A stretch of 64,000 bases of DNA from Acidobacteriota bacterium (GCA_019347945.1 JAHWKK010000004.1:62001-126000), one strand, 5' to 3'. Counted from the stretch's first letter, positions 41,004 to 51,741 are shown. Notes: generated from the letters alone by a model not told the origin. Numbers and translations are program-made.

Positions 41004-43916
41004 ATGTCGAGGTTACGTGTTCTGCGTTCAGTTCTGTTAGTCGCACTCTTCACCGTTCCGTGCTCCCTGCTCTTCGCGCAACAGACCGGGACGATCATCG
41101 GGCAGGTGAGAGCCTCCGACGGCGGAGGATTACCGGGGGTGACCGTCGAGGCCAGCTCGAATGTTCTGCCTCAGACGCGTGTGGTCACGACCAGCCTCAA
41201 CGGCGACTACCGCATTCCGGCCTTGCCGGTAGGGCAGTACACGGTCCGCTTCAGCCTGGCCGGGATGGCCACTCAGGAACGCAATGTCAACGTTCGTCTC
41301 GGTCAGGAGTCGGTCGTCGACGCGATCCTCGGTCTCGCGACGCTGGCCGAGGAGATCGTGGTGACCGCCGACGCTCCGTTCACCGATCCGACCACCACCG
41401 CGATCCGAAGCTCCGTCTCCCAGGAGATGCTCGACCAGCTTCCCCTCGGTCAGGAGTATCGGGACCTGCTCAAGCTGGCTCCGGCCATTCAGTACACCGA
41501 AACCTCGGTTCGCGGACCGTCCGCGGGCGGGAGTGGACAGGACAACGTCTACGAGTTCGACGGCGTCAACGTCACCCTTCCTCTTTTCGGAACGCTCGCC
41601 GCCGAGCCATCGGCACATGACATCGAGCAGCTCGAAGTCGTCAAGGGTGGCGCCAAGGCAGTCGATTTCAATCGAGCCGGGGGATTCACGATCGATTCGG
41701 TCAGCAAGTCCGGCACGAACGAATGGTCGGGCGATCTGAAATATGAGATCCAGACGGACAGCATGATCGCGGACCGTGACGGCGTCACGGGGTCGACGTT
41801 CGATCAGAATCGCGACTGGCTTTCGCTCGGAGTGGGCGGACCCGTCGTCGAGGACATGCTCTTCGTCTACGGCTCCTACTACCGGCCGACGGTCGACCGC
41901 GAGAACCGGGCGAACGCTTACGGCGAGGTTCCGGACTTCGACAGCACCCGCGACGAGTACTTCGGCAAAATGACGTTCACACCGATGAGCAATCTTCTGC
42001 TGAACATCAGCTACCGTGATTCCGATCGCGAGGCCAGAAACGCCAGCATCGGCTCCTTCTCCACGCCGTCGACATCGACTGGTGAGTCGAATTCGCAGAC
42101 CATCGGGATCTTCGAAGGATCATGGATCGTCACCGACCGGAGCTTCGTCACCGCGAAATACAATGATTACGAGCTTCTGACGTCAGAGCGTCCCGACCTG
42201 ATTCTCGACGTGATCCCCGGCGGAAACCTCAACCTGGACATCCTCGATCAGCTCGGTTTATTCCTAGTTCCGTCTCTGGGCGATGACGAGGCGTTCAACG
42301 CGTTTGCTGCACCGTTCGTCGAGCGCTACGGTTTCCTTCGTGACGGGGTGCGGACCGGCGGCGGAGCGGTCGGAGCGGCGTCCACGTTCAACGATCAGGA
42401 CTTCTACCGGACCAGCTATCAGCTCGGTTACGACATCACCCTCGGCGACATGCTGACTCACGACATTCACATCGGTTATCAGTGGTACCGTGACGAGGAA
42501 GATCTCTCCCGTTTCTCCAACGGTTTCGGCGTCATCACCGTGCTTGGCGGGCAGGAAGAGTTCAATGGCCAGCCGGCATTCTTCAAGACGAGATATCAGC
42601 GATCCAACTTCTCCGATGATCCGGGGCAGGTCATTCACTCCGAATTCGAGTCGAGCAACATCGAGATCAACGACACGATCCGGATGGACAACTGGTCGTT
42701 CAACGTCGGTGTCATGCTCTCCAACGACACCCTCTACGGCCAGGGACTTCGCGAAGATCCCTCGACGATCTCGGGGTTCGTTTCGGCCCCCGGCAACAAG
42801 TACGAGATGTACGAGATCGACTTCGAGGACCAGATCCAGCCCCGCCTCGGAGCCACCTGGGCCTACAACGGCTCGGATACGGTTTATGCCAGCTACTCCC
42901 GCTACAACCCTGCGGCCAGCTCGCTGCCACGCGCCGCATCCTGGGATCGCAACACCCTCGGTCTCGTGACCGACGCCTACTACGACATGAACGGAGTTCT
43001 GATCGGAAGCGAGCAGCTCCGCGGCAGCTCCGGCAAACTCTTCGTCGAGGACATGGATCCACGCTATACCGACGAGTACCTGGTGGGCACGGGACGGCAG
43101 GTCACTCCGGGTCTCGCGGGACGAGCCTACGTTCGCTACCGCTATTCGGCCAACTTCTGGGAAGACACAAACAACAACGCGCGGGTCAGGTTCGAGCCTC
43201 CGCCCGGAATCCCTCGCGAGCTCTATATTCCCGATCTCAATGAAAAGCGCGACCAGATCGGCAGCGGCTCCTCGTACGTCATCGCCGAGCTCGACGGCGC
43301 CTTCACCAAGTACTGGGAAGCGACACTCGAGGCCGATTGGCGCGCGACCGACAACTCTATGCTTCGCGGCACCTATACCTGGAGCCATTACTACGGCAAT
43401 TTCGACCAGGACGGCACCTCGGCCTTCAGGGGAGGGGACTTCGCGACGTTCATCGGATCATCGTTCCTCGCGGACGGCGCCGGGCGCCAGATCTGGGACA
43501 ATAAGTACGGAAATCTGCGCGGTGATCGCCGTCATCTCCTCAAGCTCTATGGCTCATACGACCTGCCATGGGCCGCCACCTTCGGCGCCTTCGGCCTTTA
43601 TCAGTCCGGCCATGCGTGGGAGGCGTGGAACTACGAGCCCTACTCCCATCTGACGGGTTCCACGAGCAGCACCAACCGGTACGCCGAGCCTGCCGGATCA
43701 CGCACCACGGACGCCCACTACCAGGTCGATCTCAATTACACGCAGAACATCCCGCTCGGAGGGACGAGCCTCCAGCTGATCGCCGAGATTCTCAACCTCT
43801 TCGACAACCAGACCGGTTACTCACCGAACCCCGTCGAGCGAAGCTCGCTGTTCGGCGTTCCGTCACTTCAGTACGCACCACGGAGATTCGAGCTGGCGGC
43901 GCGCCTCCGCTTCTGA
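41004..43916 (+). CDS. TonB-dependent receptor with carboxypeptidase-regulatory-like N-domain
   Basis: This is a 970-residue outer-membrane protein. GAGGAGG at 40993-40999 sets the ATG at 41004; the frame extends further upstream but without a signal. A signal peptide ends near 27 (LLFAQ). Residues 30-110 are a CarboxypepD_reg domain (TGTIIGQVRASDGGGLPGVT, then SLNGDYRIPALPVGQYTV). A plug domain (EEIVVTADAPF, VEFDGVNV-like) and a large barrel follow, ending in RRFELAARLRF. This receptor type (Oar-like) is abundant in Acidobacteriota and Bacteroidota and takes up glycans, peptides or other polymers. A perfect intrinsic terminator follows. Confidence 0.9.
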   Translation: MSRLRVLRSVLLVALFTVPCSLLFAQQTGTIIGQVRASDGGGLPGVTVEASSNVLPQTRVVTTSLNGDYRIPALPVGQYTVRFSLAGMATQERNVNVRLGQESVVDAILGLATLAEEIVVTADAPFTDPTTTAIRSSVSQEMLDQLPLGQEYRDLLKLAPAIQYTETSVRGPSAGGSGQDNVYEFDGVNVTLPLFGTLAAEPSAHDIEQLEVVKGGAKAVDFNRAGGFTIDSVSKSGTNEWSGDLKYEIQTDSMIADRDGVTGSTFDQNRDWLSLGVGGPVVEDMLFVYGSYYRPTVDRENRANAYGEVPDFDSTRDEYFGKMTFTPMSNLLLNISYRDSDREARNASIGSFSTPSTSTGESNSQTIGIFEGSWIVTDRSFVTAKYNDYELLTSERPDLILDVIPGGNLNLDILDQLGLFLVPSLGDDEAFNAFAAPFVERYGFLRDGVRTGGGAVGAASTFNDQDFYRTSYQLGYDITLGDMLTHDIHIGYQWYRDEEDLSRFSNGFGVITVLGGQEEFNGQPAFFKTRYQRSNFSDDPGQVIHSEFESSNIEINDTIRMDNWSFNVGVMLSNDTLYGQGLREDPSTISGFVSAPGNKYEMYEIDFEDQIQPRLGATWAYNGSDTVYASYSRYNPAASSLPRAASWDRNTLGLVTDAYYDMNGVLIGSEQLRGSSGKLFVEDMDPRYTDEYLVGTGRQVTPGLAGRAYVRYRYSANFWEDTNNNARVRFEPPPGIPRELYIPDLNEKRDQIGSGSSYVIAELDGAFTKYWEATLEADWRATDNSMLRGTYTWSHYYGNFDQDGTSAFRGGDFATFIGSSFLADGAGRQIWDNKYGNLRGDRRHLLKLYGSYDLPWAATFGAFGLYQSGHAWEAWNYEPYSHLTGSTSSTNRYAEPAGSRTTDAHYQVDLNYTQNIPLGGTSLQLIAEILNLFDNQTGYSPNPVERSSLFGVPSLQYAPRRFELAARLRF

Positions 43917-43939
43917 TTCTCAGCTTCATCCAACACTCA

Positions 43940-43969
43940 GGGCCCGGTGGAAATCACCGGGCCCTTTTT
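43940..43969 (+). terminator. Rho-independent terminator of the TonB receptor gene
   Basis: GGGCCCGGTG (43940-43949) pairs perfectly with CACCGGGCCC (43955-43964) around a GAAAT loop, followed by TTTTT. It is the only textbook intrinsic terminator I find in the window. Confidence 0.95.
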
Positions 43970-44107
43970 GCGGCAATTCCGGACGTTCCGCCAGGAATTG
44001 GCCCTCTGTTAACTAGTTTGACTAGCTCATGACCAGAAGAAGCCGTCTCGCCAGGTCATCCCCTTCGGGGTCCCGACCTGAGTGGAGCCCTTCAGCCGTA
44101 AATTCGT

Positions 44108-44113
44108 TAGAAT
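44108..44113 (+). promoter_or_regulatory. -10 element TAGAAT, predicting a leaderless transcript
   Basis: TAGAAT ends 6 bases before ATG 44120, so transcription should begin at or next to the start codon. No ribosome binding site is present. Confidence 0.45.
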
Positions 44114-44119
44114 TCCGGC

Positions 44120-47100
44120 ATGTCGAAAAAGGGCTCGGGACCCTCCGCCGAGGCGGAGCTCTCGCTCGCTGCGTTTTCATGGGATCGACATGCTCTCGCG
44201 GCTGTCGAGCATGCGACCCTTCCCCACTGGGGGCGCGTCGGGCCGGATCCCGACCTGGAATCCGCTTCGCCACTCGCATCGAGGAAATGGTCCCACCGCG
44301 ACTCCCTTTCGATTCTCGCGCAGGCCGCGGCTCATCAGGCGATGCTTCTAGCGGTGGGAATCGCCGAGACCGAGCTCGATCCTGATCAATGGGCCGTCCA
44401 TCGCAAGCGCGGCGAGGATGTCCGACTCGTTCGACGTTTCGCCGCCCCGGACTCCGCAGCGCCTGCAGAGGGCATTGCGCCGTCGGAGTGGATCGAGGCC
44501 CTGGCGGACTATCTCGGGATTCGCGATCTTCACGTATTCGACCACGCCTGGTTTCGCGCCGACGAGGTCTATGCACAGAGCGTCATTCAGGATGCAGGAC
44601 TACCTGAGCACGACCGGCGCTGGCTTCGGCGCGCCGGGTACGGTTCGATCCTCGTCTCCCCGGATGATCTCCAACTGGTCTACGACAGTCCGGGAAGCGT
44701 CTTCATCCGACACGGACACTCGAAGCTTCCATTCGAGCGGATCACCCGGCTCGATCCGACCAAAAGATTGCTGACGGCCGGAGGCCGTGGCAGCTCCATT
44801 CTCGAACCGGGATCCGCGCTCGGTCCGGAGTGGGGCAGGACCTCAGCCGGATCCGATCCCCACCACCTCGCCGATCGGATACTCGACGATCATCCCCCGG
44901 TCGTATGGCTGGAATCGTCGTCGGCGCTCGATCCCTGGAGCCGCTCGGTCCTGGAGGCTCTCCGTTCATCCAACGCCACCATCGTGATCTCGGATGACGA
45001 CAGGCTTTCGGAAGAAGCGAACGCGAGGCGGCTCGGTCCTCCGATGGTTCGAATCATGGCACCATCGGTTCGATCAGCGCGGCTCATCGAAGAACGGCTC
45101 GGTTCACGCGATCATGAGGAGTTGACCAGCTTCGTCACCTCTCCCGCGTATCTCTCTTTTCTGAAAACGGGTCTTGCGCCGATGCTGCTCGGGGGCCGTA
45201 CCCATGTGACGATCGCGGAGCCAGAGCGCTCTTTTCTCGCTGCGGTCGCCGTCGCGGGGGACCGTGTTCCTCTGACGATCGCGGACGAAATTCTCGATTC
45301 GGTCGGAGCGGGAGTCAAAGCCGAGTCACTCGGATCGGACGCCATTCCGCTCGTCGATGGGGAACTGATCTTCGAGGCTGATCTGCGCGAAGGGCTCGTC
45401 ACGAGCGTTCCAGGTGACGTCCGGAACAGCATCGCGAAGCTCGCTTCGAGATCGTTCGCGAGTCGTGGAGATCCGCTGCGCGCTTCGGAAACGCTCATTC
45501 TCAATGCGCTCTACAGGGATGCCGCCACCTCTCTTTCCGAGCGCGATGGCGACCTGCACCCCGAGGATCTCGACCGGGCGCTCCGATCGCTCCCTTCGGT
45601 TTTCGCCGCTCCTCATGCAGGCCTGGCTCTCAGGAAAGCGCGTTCACTGATCTCCCAGGGCCTCTATGACGACGCACTCTCGATCCTCGATGAGACAAAG
45701 CCGGACCATCGTCATCTCTGTGCCGTGGCGCATCGCCGTCAGGGGAGTTATTCGAAAGCTCTCGATCTCGTCGCAGCACTCGACGACGTCGACAGTCTGA
45801 TCCTCAAGGCGGAGATTCTCCGGTTGACGGGAGAGCTCGATGACGCCGCTGCGACGCTGGAGTCGCTCGGCAAGCGGAAGCTCGACGCGAGGCGTCGCTC
45901 ACGGCTCGGCTTCGAAGAGTTCCTTCTCGCTCTCGATCGCGGAACCACTCCCTCCCACGCCTGGATGGCGCTCGACACCGATCGCTATCACGCAGAACGC
46001 TCCCTCGCATATTCGCTGATGTCGCGCCGCGAGTTCACAGAAGCAGCGCAGGCCGCCGAGCGAGCTCTGCTTCACGCGCCGGACCTACCCTGCGAGATCG
46101 ATGCTGCGGTCGATCGCTTCTATGCCGGCTTCCTGTCCGGAAACTGGAGTGCCGCGCGGGAGCACGGCCGGTCGGCGCTCTCCCGGATCGAGCGCGCACA
46201 GGGAGATCGCGCGTCCGCCGGTGTCCTGTTCACGCTCGCCTTTCTCCTCGCCGACGATGGCCGCACTTCACAGGCAGAGAGAATCATCGACAAGCTCGAC
46301 CGCTTCTACGCTTCTCACGGTGACGATCGGCGCCAGCGGGAGATCGACCTCCTGCGCGCCCAGCTCGCTCTGATTCGATTCGATCTCAAAACCTCCGGCG
46401 ATCTCGCTCATGCTTTGATCAGGGACGGAAGCCTCAGCGGAGATCTGCTCGTAGCGGCGGAGCTCGTTCTTCACGAGGCACGCTGGGCCTGCGGCGGCGA
46501 TTCGTACGAGATCACAGCCCCGGCGACCTGCGAAGAGCTCGAGCGGCGCCGGCAGTTCGCGCGCGCGCGACTCCGACAGGTGGCCACCCGAACCGACGAT
46601 TTCAATGGTCGCGTGATCGAGCTCGAGGAAGCGACCCTCGGGGGCGACGAGATCGAGCTTCCCGTTCCATCGAATCGGTCGGAGCAACGCCTTCTCCTTC
46701 GCTCGGCACTCGGTCTCAGCCATCGGGGTGCGGGCGGCGATCGCATCCGGTCGGCGATCACTGAGCTCTCCAGAGCGCTGGGCGTCGAGATTCGTCTCGA
46801 CGCTGACCTTTCCTCCGAAGACGCGCTGTTCACGATTGCTGGTCTCGATCTGGAAGATAAGGACGTTCGCCCGATTTGCGGACGAAACTGGTTTCTCGCG
46901 ACCCGCAATCGGCTCGCCCGATGGATGATCGTCGGAACCGAAACGCGCGACGACGAAACTCTCGATGAATGGATCGGCACCATTCCGCCCGACGTCGTTC
47001 GGATTTCCGACAGTCGCCTGCTCTGGGTCGACGGGGGGAACGAGCTCGGAGAACCGACTCTCGATGCCTGGGGCAGGCTGATCTCTGCTCTCGCCGACCG

Positions 47101-48124
47101 TGACGGCTACCGGCGCATCGTCGATGCAGAACGGGCTGCGGCATCTCAGCCCGCGCCCTCGGTTCACGACCTGATCATCGGGGCTTCTCCGAAACTACTG
47201 CAGTCGCTCGAGACGATCAGAATGATCTCACCTCGCGACATTCCGGTGCTCATCGGAGGTGAATCGGGTACGGGAAAGGAGCTTGCCGCTCTCGCCATTC
47301 ACCGCGGCTCCCCCCGTCGCTCCCGTCCTTTCATCGAGGTCAACTGCGCTGCGCTCCCGGAATCGCTGGTCGAGAGCGAGCTCTTCGGCCACGTTCGCGG
47401 TGCATTCACCGGCGCGGATCGCGATCGCGTCGGTCTCGTCGAACAGGCCGACGGAGGAACGCTTTTTCTCGATGAGCTCGGAGAGATGCCCCTGTCGATT
47501 CAAGCGAAAATCCTCCGGCTTCTCCAGGAGGGTCAGTACCGCCGCGTCGGCGATTCCACCACCCGAACCGTGGATGTCCGGATCGTCGCGGCAACCAACC
47601 GCGACCTCGCCTCCGAGGTCGACTCCGGGCGATTCCGGGAGGATCTCTACTACCGGGTTCGCGGAGCAGAGATTCAGTTGCCTCCGCTCCGCGAGCGAGG
47701 TGACGACATTCGCAACCTCGCCGAGCACTTTCTCCGGAAGGAGCTTCGAGAGTATCCCGATGGTGCGACCAGATTTTCGGACGAAGCCGCCGCTGCTCTC
47801 GAGTCGTGGGACTGGCCCGGTAACGTTCGCGAGCTTGCCCAGGTGGTGCGCGCATCCCATGCGCTGGCCGGCCAGACGCGCTCGATCGAGCTCCAGCACA
47901 TTCCCGAGCGTATTCGCGAGGCCGTCAGTCGCAGACCGAAGGAAGGGCACTACAAGGACGAGCTCGAAAGGTTCCGCCGCGATCTCATTCAGAAGGCACT
48001 TCTCGCGACGGGAGGAAGCATGGCCCGCGCAGCCGACAGACTCGGGATCACCCGCCAGGCGCTCTCCTATCAGGCGAGAGAGCTCGGTATCCGAACGACG
48101 AGAAAACGGCCACAGAGCGGATGA
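44120..48124 (+). CDS. Giant sigma-54-dependent activator with TPR region
   Basis: This is a 1334-residue cytoplasmic protein. Residues about 1030-1250 are a sigma-54-interacting AAA+ domain: Walker A GESGTGKE near 1048, the sigma-54-contacting GAFTGA near 1094, Walker [12 protein letters not shown] near 1112 and the arginine-finger region [12 protein letters not shown] Fis-type helix-turn-helix ends the protein ([21 protein letters not shown]). Residues about 450-800 contain degenerate TPR-like helical repeats. Residues 1-430 look like a degraded kinase-like plus ATPase-like region; no intact P-loop is visible there. It activates sigma-54 promoters on an unknown cue. Sigma-54 itself is not in the window. 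Confidence 0.85.
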   Translation: MSKKGSGPSAEAELSLAAFSWDRHALAAVEHATLPHWGRVGPDPDLESASPLASRKWSHRDSLSILAQAAAHQAMLLAVGIAETELDPDQWAVHRKRGEDVRLVRRFAAPDSAAPAEGIAPSEWIEALADYLGIRDLHVFDHAWFRADEVYAQSVIQDAGLPEHDRRWLRRAGYGSILVSPDDLQLVYDSPGSVFIRHGHSKLPFERITRLDPTKRLLTAGGRGSSILEPGSALGPEWGRTSAGSDPHHLADRILDDHPPVVWLESSSALDPWSRSVLEALRSSNATIVISDDDRLSEEANARRLGPPMVRIMAPSVRSARLIEERLGSRDHEELTSFVTSPAYLSFLKTGLAPMLLGGRTHVTIAEPERSFLAAVAVAGDRVPLTIADEILDSVGAGVKAESLGSDAIPLVDGELIFEADLREGLVTSVPGDVRNSIAKLASRSFASRGDPLRASETLILNALYRDAATSLSERDGDLHPEDLDRALRSLPSVFAAPHAGLALRKARSLISQGLYDDALSILDETKPDHRHLCAVAHRRQGSYSKALDLVAALDDVDSLILKAEILRLTGELDDAAATLESLGKRKLDARRRSRLGFEEFLLALDRGTTPSHAWMALDTDRYHAERSLAYSLMSRREFTEAAQAAERALLHAPDLPCEIDAAVDRFYAGFLSGNWSAAREHGRSALSRIERAQGDRASAGVLFTLAFLLADDGRTSQAERIIDKLDRFYASHGDDRRQREIDLLRAQLALIRFDLKTSGDLAHALIRDGSLSGDLLVAAELVLHEARWACGGDSYEITAPATCEELERRRQFARARLRQVATRTDDFNGRVIELEEATLGGDEIELPVPSNRSEQRLLLRSALGLSHRGAGGDRIRSAITELSRALGVEIRLDADLSSEDALFTIAGLDLEDKDVRPICGRNWFLATRNRLARWMIVGTETRDDETLDEWIGTIPPDVVRISDSRLLWVDGGNELGEPTLDAWGRLISALADRDGYRRIVDAERAAASQPAPSVHDLIIGASPKLLQSLETIRMISPRDIPVLIGGESGTGKELAALAIHRGSPRRSRPFIEVNCAALPESLVESELFGHVRGAFTGADRDRVGLVEQADGGTLFLDELGEMPLSIQAKILRLLQEGQYRRVGDSTTRTVDVRIVAATNRDLASEVDSGRFREDLYYRVRGAEIQLPPLRERGDDIRNLAEHFLRKELREYPDGATRFSDEAAAALESWDWPGNVRELAQVVRASHALAGQTRSIELQHIPERIREAVSRRPKEGHYKDELERFRRDLIQKALLATGGSMARAADRLGITRQALSYQARELGIRTTRKRPQSG

Positions 48125-48154
48125 GCGCTCCCGTACGCGGGGGTTCAGGAGATG

Positions 48155-48550
48155 TCACTCATTCGCCGCCTCTCTGCGGTACAGCTCACGGCCGGACATG
48201 ATCGAGGCGTGAAAGGAAGGCCGGTTCTTCTCGAGAAGCTCGATCTCCCGTTCGGTGTACGGAAAGATATCCAGATCCGTGGGAAAGTTGTCCGGCTGAT
48301 AGCGGGGGATTCGATCGAACCACCGGCCGTCATCCCCGGAGAGTATCAGGCAGAGGTCGACGTCGCTTCCAACGCGAGATCGCCCCTGAACCCTCGAGCC
48401 GAACCAGATAATGCGGCGAATTTCCGAATGCGTTTCCGCCAGCTTTGCCGCAAGCCCGAGAACAGCCTGCTCAACCGCCTCAGGATCGTCTCGCTCGATC
48501 GTGACACCATTCGAGAATCGCTTCAGAACGCTCGATGGCACTTTTTGCAT
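48155..48550 (-). CDS. MNT-type nucleotidyltransferase antitoxin
   Basis: This is a 131-residue protein. The nucleotidyltransferase signature GSRVQGRSRVGSDVDLCLI is intact near residues 51-69 (GSx10DxD). MNT partners of HEPN toxins (MntA) AMPylate the toxin to silence it. A third acidic residue is available in NFPTDLDIFPY. The start at 48550 lies inside the HEPN gene, giving a 71-base overlap; a GTG three codons later is an alternative. The N-terminal 30 residues encoded within the overlap look less conserved. Confidence 0.82.
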   Translation of the reverse strand: MQKVPSSVLKRFSNGVTIERDDPEAVEQAVLGLAAKLAETHSEIRRIIWFGSRVQGRSRVGSDVDLCLILSGDDGRWFDRIPRYQPDNFPTDLDIFPYTEREIELLEKNRPSFHASIMSGRELYRREAANE

Positions 48551-48872
48551 CCTCCTGTGTGTAGAAATCCACCGGCGCTCCCTCTGGAAAACCGTTCGGA
48601 TAGCGAGACGGGATGCAATGTCGATCCAGTTCTCGTGCCGCGTCGATCAGGGTTTTCCCTGCTGCCGGATCCCCGATGGCTTCAATCAGTCCCCTGACCG
48701 AATGACCCCGCGGGGAAACTGCCTCGAGCTCGTGAATCGCTTTGGCCGCTTTCTCGGCCGCCTGCTGAGCAGCGAAACATGCCCACTCATAGCTTTCACC
48801 TTCGAGAGCCGTGCAGGCCAGCCTGCGGTCGGCGTCGGCTTGCTTGAGCCAGTCTCTGCCACGATTCGCCAC
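48480..48872 (-). CDS. HEPN-domain toxin-like protein
   Basis: This is a 130-residue all-helical HEPN protein. Its GTG start lies at 48872. Typical features are FAAQQAAEKAAKAIHEL (helix 2) and the C-terminal LDRHCIPSRYPNGFPEG followed by FYTQEDAKSAIERSEAIL. In the RNase HEPN type an Rx4-6H motif is catalytic. Here RGHSVRGLIEAIG and DRHCIP hold the only Arg/His pairs, so nuclease activity is not assured. It is the upstream gene of a HEPN-MNT module. A dyad at 48863-48877 covers its start codon. Confidence 0.82.
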   Translation of the reverse strand: MANRGRDWLKQADADRRLACTALEGESYEWACFAAQQAAEKAAKAIHELEAVSPRGHSVRGLIEAIGDPAAGKTLIDAARELDRHCIPSRYPNGFPEGAPVDFYTQEDAKSAIERSEAILEWCHDRARRS

Positions 48873-48877
48873 GAATC
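48863..48877. promoter_or_regulatory. Dyad over the HEPN start codon, possible operator
   Basis: GATTCG-CCA-CGAATC is a perfect 6-bp inverted repeat with a 3-base spacer, centred on the GTG start of the HEPN gene. CACAAT just upstream on the minus strand may be a -10. Autoregulation of the module is plausible. Confidence 0.35.
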
Positions 48878-48922
48878 ATTGTGGCACACAGACGAATTGT
48901 CGCGGAAAGCACGTCACCCTGC

Positions 48923-50077
48923 CTACATCGCGGCGCGGATCTGCTCGAGGAACTCGATGGCGTGGGGCGAAAACCACGCGGGATCGAGACGCGCGCCGGG
49001 ATCGACGGCCAGAGCTGCCCGGAAGTCCTCTGCCGCGCGATCCCGTAACGCAGCCTCCCCGCTCATCACCGACTCGACGAACAGCGAATATCCGCGGAGC
49101 ATCAGCGCCTCGAGATTCGACCGGTCGGTCGCGAGAACGCGGTCGAGCATCCGCGTGCTCGATTCCCGGTCCCCGGATGCGATCGCCTGAAACGCTTCGA
49201 TGACCTCACTCGTGACTCTCGACTCGGAGGGCACCCGTTCGCGTGCCGCGGGCGGAGCGGACTGCACCCTCGAAACCGGCTCTGCGACGAGACTCGTCGG
49301 CGGTTCGGGGGGAGGCGACGTCACCCGAGTCGGCGGTGCCGGCTCTCTCTCGGCGAGGACGACAGGCTCTTCCGCCGGAGCCGGTTCTTCCTCTTCCACC
49401 GGCGCCCCGGGAACCGGAGTCGGCTGTTCCCGGCCCCTCACGATTCGGGTTCGGGTCGTCGGTCGGGACGCCGCGATTGCGCTGTCGAAAAGCCGGACCG
49501 CTTCCTCGAGCGCCGCAACCGACGTCTCGTATCCGGCGGAGGTCCCGAGCCGTCGGGCCTGATTCGCTTCCGAAACCTTCGTCCCCGCACTTCGATAGTC
49601 GTTCTCCCGGGTGGCACCTGCCGCGATGGCGCGACCCTGCGCCTCGAGTGCTTTCTTCATCGCCTCGTCGCTGCGCTGTTTCGCAGCCTCGAGTCCGGCG
49701 TTGTCCGGTCGTGAGGCTCCGGATTCCAGCGACGCCTTCAACTGCCGGAAGTCCGCAAAGTTCGGGGTTTTCTGAATGACTCGATAGTTGTCGCTCTGCC
49801 TCAACGCCGACAGCGCCTCGTCGCGTTGCCCCAGTTCGGCGTGAGCCTTTCCGAGCCAGTACCACGGGATGTAGGTCACCCGCTGGCGCCGGATCACAAT
49901 CCCCTCGCGGGGAGTCGGGTCGAGCGCGATTGCTTCCTTCATCTTCGCGATCGCCGTGTTCCAGTCGGATTGTTCGATTGCCCGCAGGCCTTCCGCGTAG
50001 ACATCCTCCAGCTTCGCCGCCCAGGCAGACGAGCAGATGAACGCGACGACGATTGCGATCAGAGTGAAGCGCTTCAT
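48923..50077 (-). CDS. Exported TPR-like protein of the FHA-kinase operon
   Basis: This is a 384-residue protein with a signal peptide ending AWAA near residue 21. Residues 25-120 carry TPR-like repeats (DVYAEGLRAIEQSDWNTAIA; GKAHAELGQRDEALSALRQS). A central Pro/Glu/Val-rich linker lies at 225-285. A C-terminal helical repeat follows (SNLEALMLRGYSLFVESVMS). It is likely periplasmic. Its start overlaps the kinase stop by 4 nt, so it is the last gene of a three-gene operon. It could be the sensory or scaffold partner of the membrane kinase. No enzymatic motif is seen. Confidence 0.75.
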   Translation of the reverse strand: MKRFTLIAIVVAFICSSAWAAKLEDVYAEGLRAIEQSDWNTAIAKMKEAIALDPTPREGIVIRRQRVTYIPWYWLGKAHAELGQRDEALSALRQSDNYRVIQKTPNFADFRQLKASLESGASRPDNAGLEAAKQRSDEAMKKALEAQGRAIAAGATRENDYRSAGTKVSEANQARRLGTSAGYETSVAALEEAVRLFDSAIAASRPTTRTRIVRGREQPTPVPGAPVEEEEPAPAEEPVVLAEREPAPPTRVTSPPPEPPTSLVAEPVSRVQSAPPAARERVPSESRVTSEVIEAFQAIASGDRESSTRMLDRVLATDRSNLEALMLRGYSLFVESVMSGEAALRDRAAEDFRAALAVDPGARLDPAWFSPHAIEFLEQIRAAM

Positions 50078-51741
50078 CTCGATGCGCTCCTGAACTCGGG
50101 AAGCGGGGCTTCGTCGGGAGCGAGATCGAAATGCACCTCTTCTCGGTCACCCGGCTCTACGATGGAGGTCTGCCTGGCAACGTCGTTCGATCGCCCGGAC
50201 CGCACCGCGATCTCGTATCGACCGGCCGGGATCTCGAGAGTCATGGGTGTCGGAACCGGCGCTTCGAGGACATCCCGTCCGGAATCGAGATCGGTGATCG
50301 ACTCGACCGTGGCCCATGGAAAGGAATCGACTGCAAGCGTCGAGACCGATGCCGCGACCGGGCTTCGACCCGGCTCGGCGACCTCCGGCTCGCTTCGCGA
50401 CGCGATGAACCACCCGAGCCCGGCAATCAGAAGAATCACCGCAGCCAGGCCGATCCACTTCCACGGAATCGCAGACTCTCCATCGCCGCGAGTGGCATGG
50501 ACCGGACGGTCCAGCGTGGCGCTCTCGAAGCCTTCTCCTCGCTGGTCTGCGATGGTCGGCGGCGCAGACGAGCCCTTCGTTTCCTGGGTCACCGTGACGT
50601 CGGTAACGTCGGCGACTTCCCGTTGAATCGTCTGATCGCCACCGACCACCTCACCCGGTTCGTCGAACAGATCGGGCACCTCGGTCGCCGCCATCGTCTC
50701 GGCCGTCATCGGCTCCTGATCGTCGTCGCGGATGGAAAGCGACCGGATCGTATCGAGCGTCTGCGACAACTCCTCGTCCGCACTCGGAAGATCCGGAAGC
50801 ACAGACTGAAGCGCCTTGAGGAACTGGCTTGCGGTGGAAAACCGCTTTTCCCGATCCTTCTCGAGTCCCCTGAAGATCACAGCCTCGAGCTCGCCCAGAT
50901 TCACGAGTTCCGGATTTTTCGATTCCAGCGGGTCCGGATCGGCTGTCGAATGCAGAACGACGAACTGGTGAGGGGTCTGGGCGTCGAACGGCGGAACTCC
51001 GGTGAGCATCTGATAGAGCACGATCGCGTAGGAGTAGAGGTCGGCGCGCCCATCGATGACTTCTCCGCTCTTCAGAAGCCCGAGGTGCTCGGGCGAACAA
51101 TAGCGCCACTTCCCGACGAACATCCCCGTCTTGGTTTTCTCGTCGGTCGTATCGTCCCACTGCTTGGCGATTCCGAGGTCGATGATCTTGACGAGCTCGT
51201 CGCCATCCTCGTCGCGTGTGACCATCATATTTTCCGGACTGATGTCGCGGTGGACGACCCCGGCCTTGTGCACCGCGTTGAGCCCGGCCAGTGCCTGAAT
51301 CGAGAGCCGCACTGCATGCGAGGGAGCGAGAGTCTTGCGCGCGCGGATCAGATCGGAAAACGTAATTCCCTCGATGTACTCCCAGACCATGTAGAACGAG
51401 CCGTCACTGAGCTCGGAGAAATCGAACAGCGACGCGACATTCGGGTGGTTGATCTTGGTCGCCAGCCGTGCCTCGCGGACAAAGCGCCACTGGGTCTTTT
51501 CGTCGGCCGAAATGCTCGGCCGCATCAGCTTGATCACGCGCGGAGTATTGAGGTGAAGGTGGAGTACCTTGTAGACCTCGCCCATTCCGCCGATTCCAAG
51601 CCGGGAGAGGATCTTGTACTTGCCGTCGATCGGCTCTTCGATGTATTTCCGGAGAAAGTCGGTGATCGGCTCTCCGCAGTATGGACATGCCTTGAATTCG
51701 GGGTCGGTCGCCGATCGGCAATTGATGCAGAAGAAGGCCAC
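50074..51741 (-). CDS. Membrane Ser/Thr kinase with N-terminal zinc ribbon and C-terminal PEGA-like domain
   Basis: This is a 555-residue protein. Residues 5-22 form a zinc ribbon (CINC then CPYC). The kinase spans about 42-300: GIGGMGEVYKVLH, catalytic HRDISPENM and IDLGIAKQW in the DFG position. HRDIS and DLG are variants but the catalytic Asp residues are kept. A transmembrane helix lies at about 425-443 (GLAAVILLIAGLGWFIA). A periplasmic PEGA-like domain follows (FPWATVESI, PVPTPMTLEIPAGRYEI). The stop of the FHA gene directly precedes its start. It probably signals with the FHA-STAS protein. Confidence 0.9.
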   Translation of the reverse strand: MAFFCINCRSATDPEFKACPYCGEPITDFLRKYIEEPIDGKYKILSRLGIGGMGEVYKVLHLHLNTPRVIKLMRPSISADEKTQWRFVREARLATKINHPNVASLFDFSELSDGSFYMVWEYIEGITFSDLIRARKTLAPSHAVRLSIQALAGLNAVHKAGVVHRDISPENMMVTRDEDGDELVKIIDLGIAKQWDDTTDEKTKTGMFVGKWRYCSPEHLGLLKSGEVIDGRADLYSYAIVLYQMLTGVPPFDAQTPHQFVVLHSTADPDPLESKNPELVNLGELEAVIFRGLEKDREKRFSTASQFLKALQSVLPDLPSADEELSQTLDTIRSLSIRDDDQEPMTAETMAATEVPDLFDEPGEVVGGDQTIQREVADVTDVTVTQETKGSSAPPTIADQRGEGFESATLDRPVHATRGDGESAIPWKWIGLAAVILLIAGLGWFIASRSEPEVAEPGRSPVAASVSTLAVDSFPWATVESITDLDSGRDVLEAPVPTPMTLEIPAGRYEIAVRSGRSNDVARQTSIVEPGDREEVHFDLAPDEAPLPEFRSASR

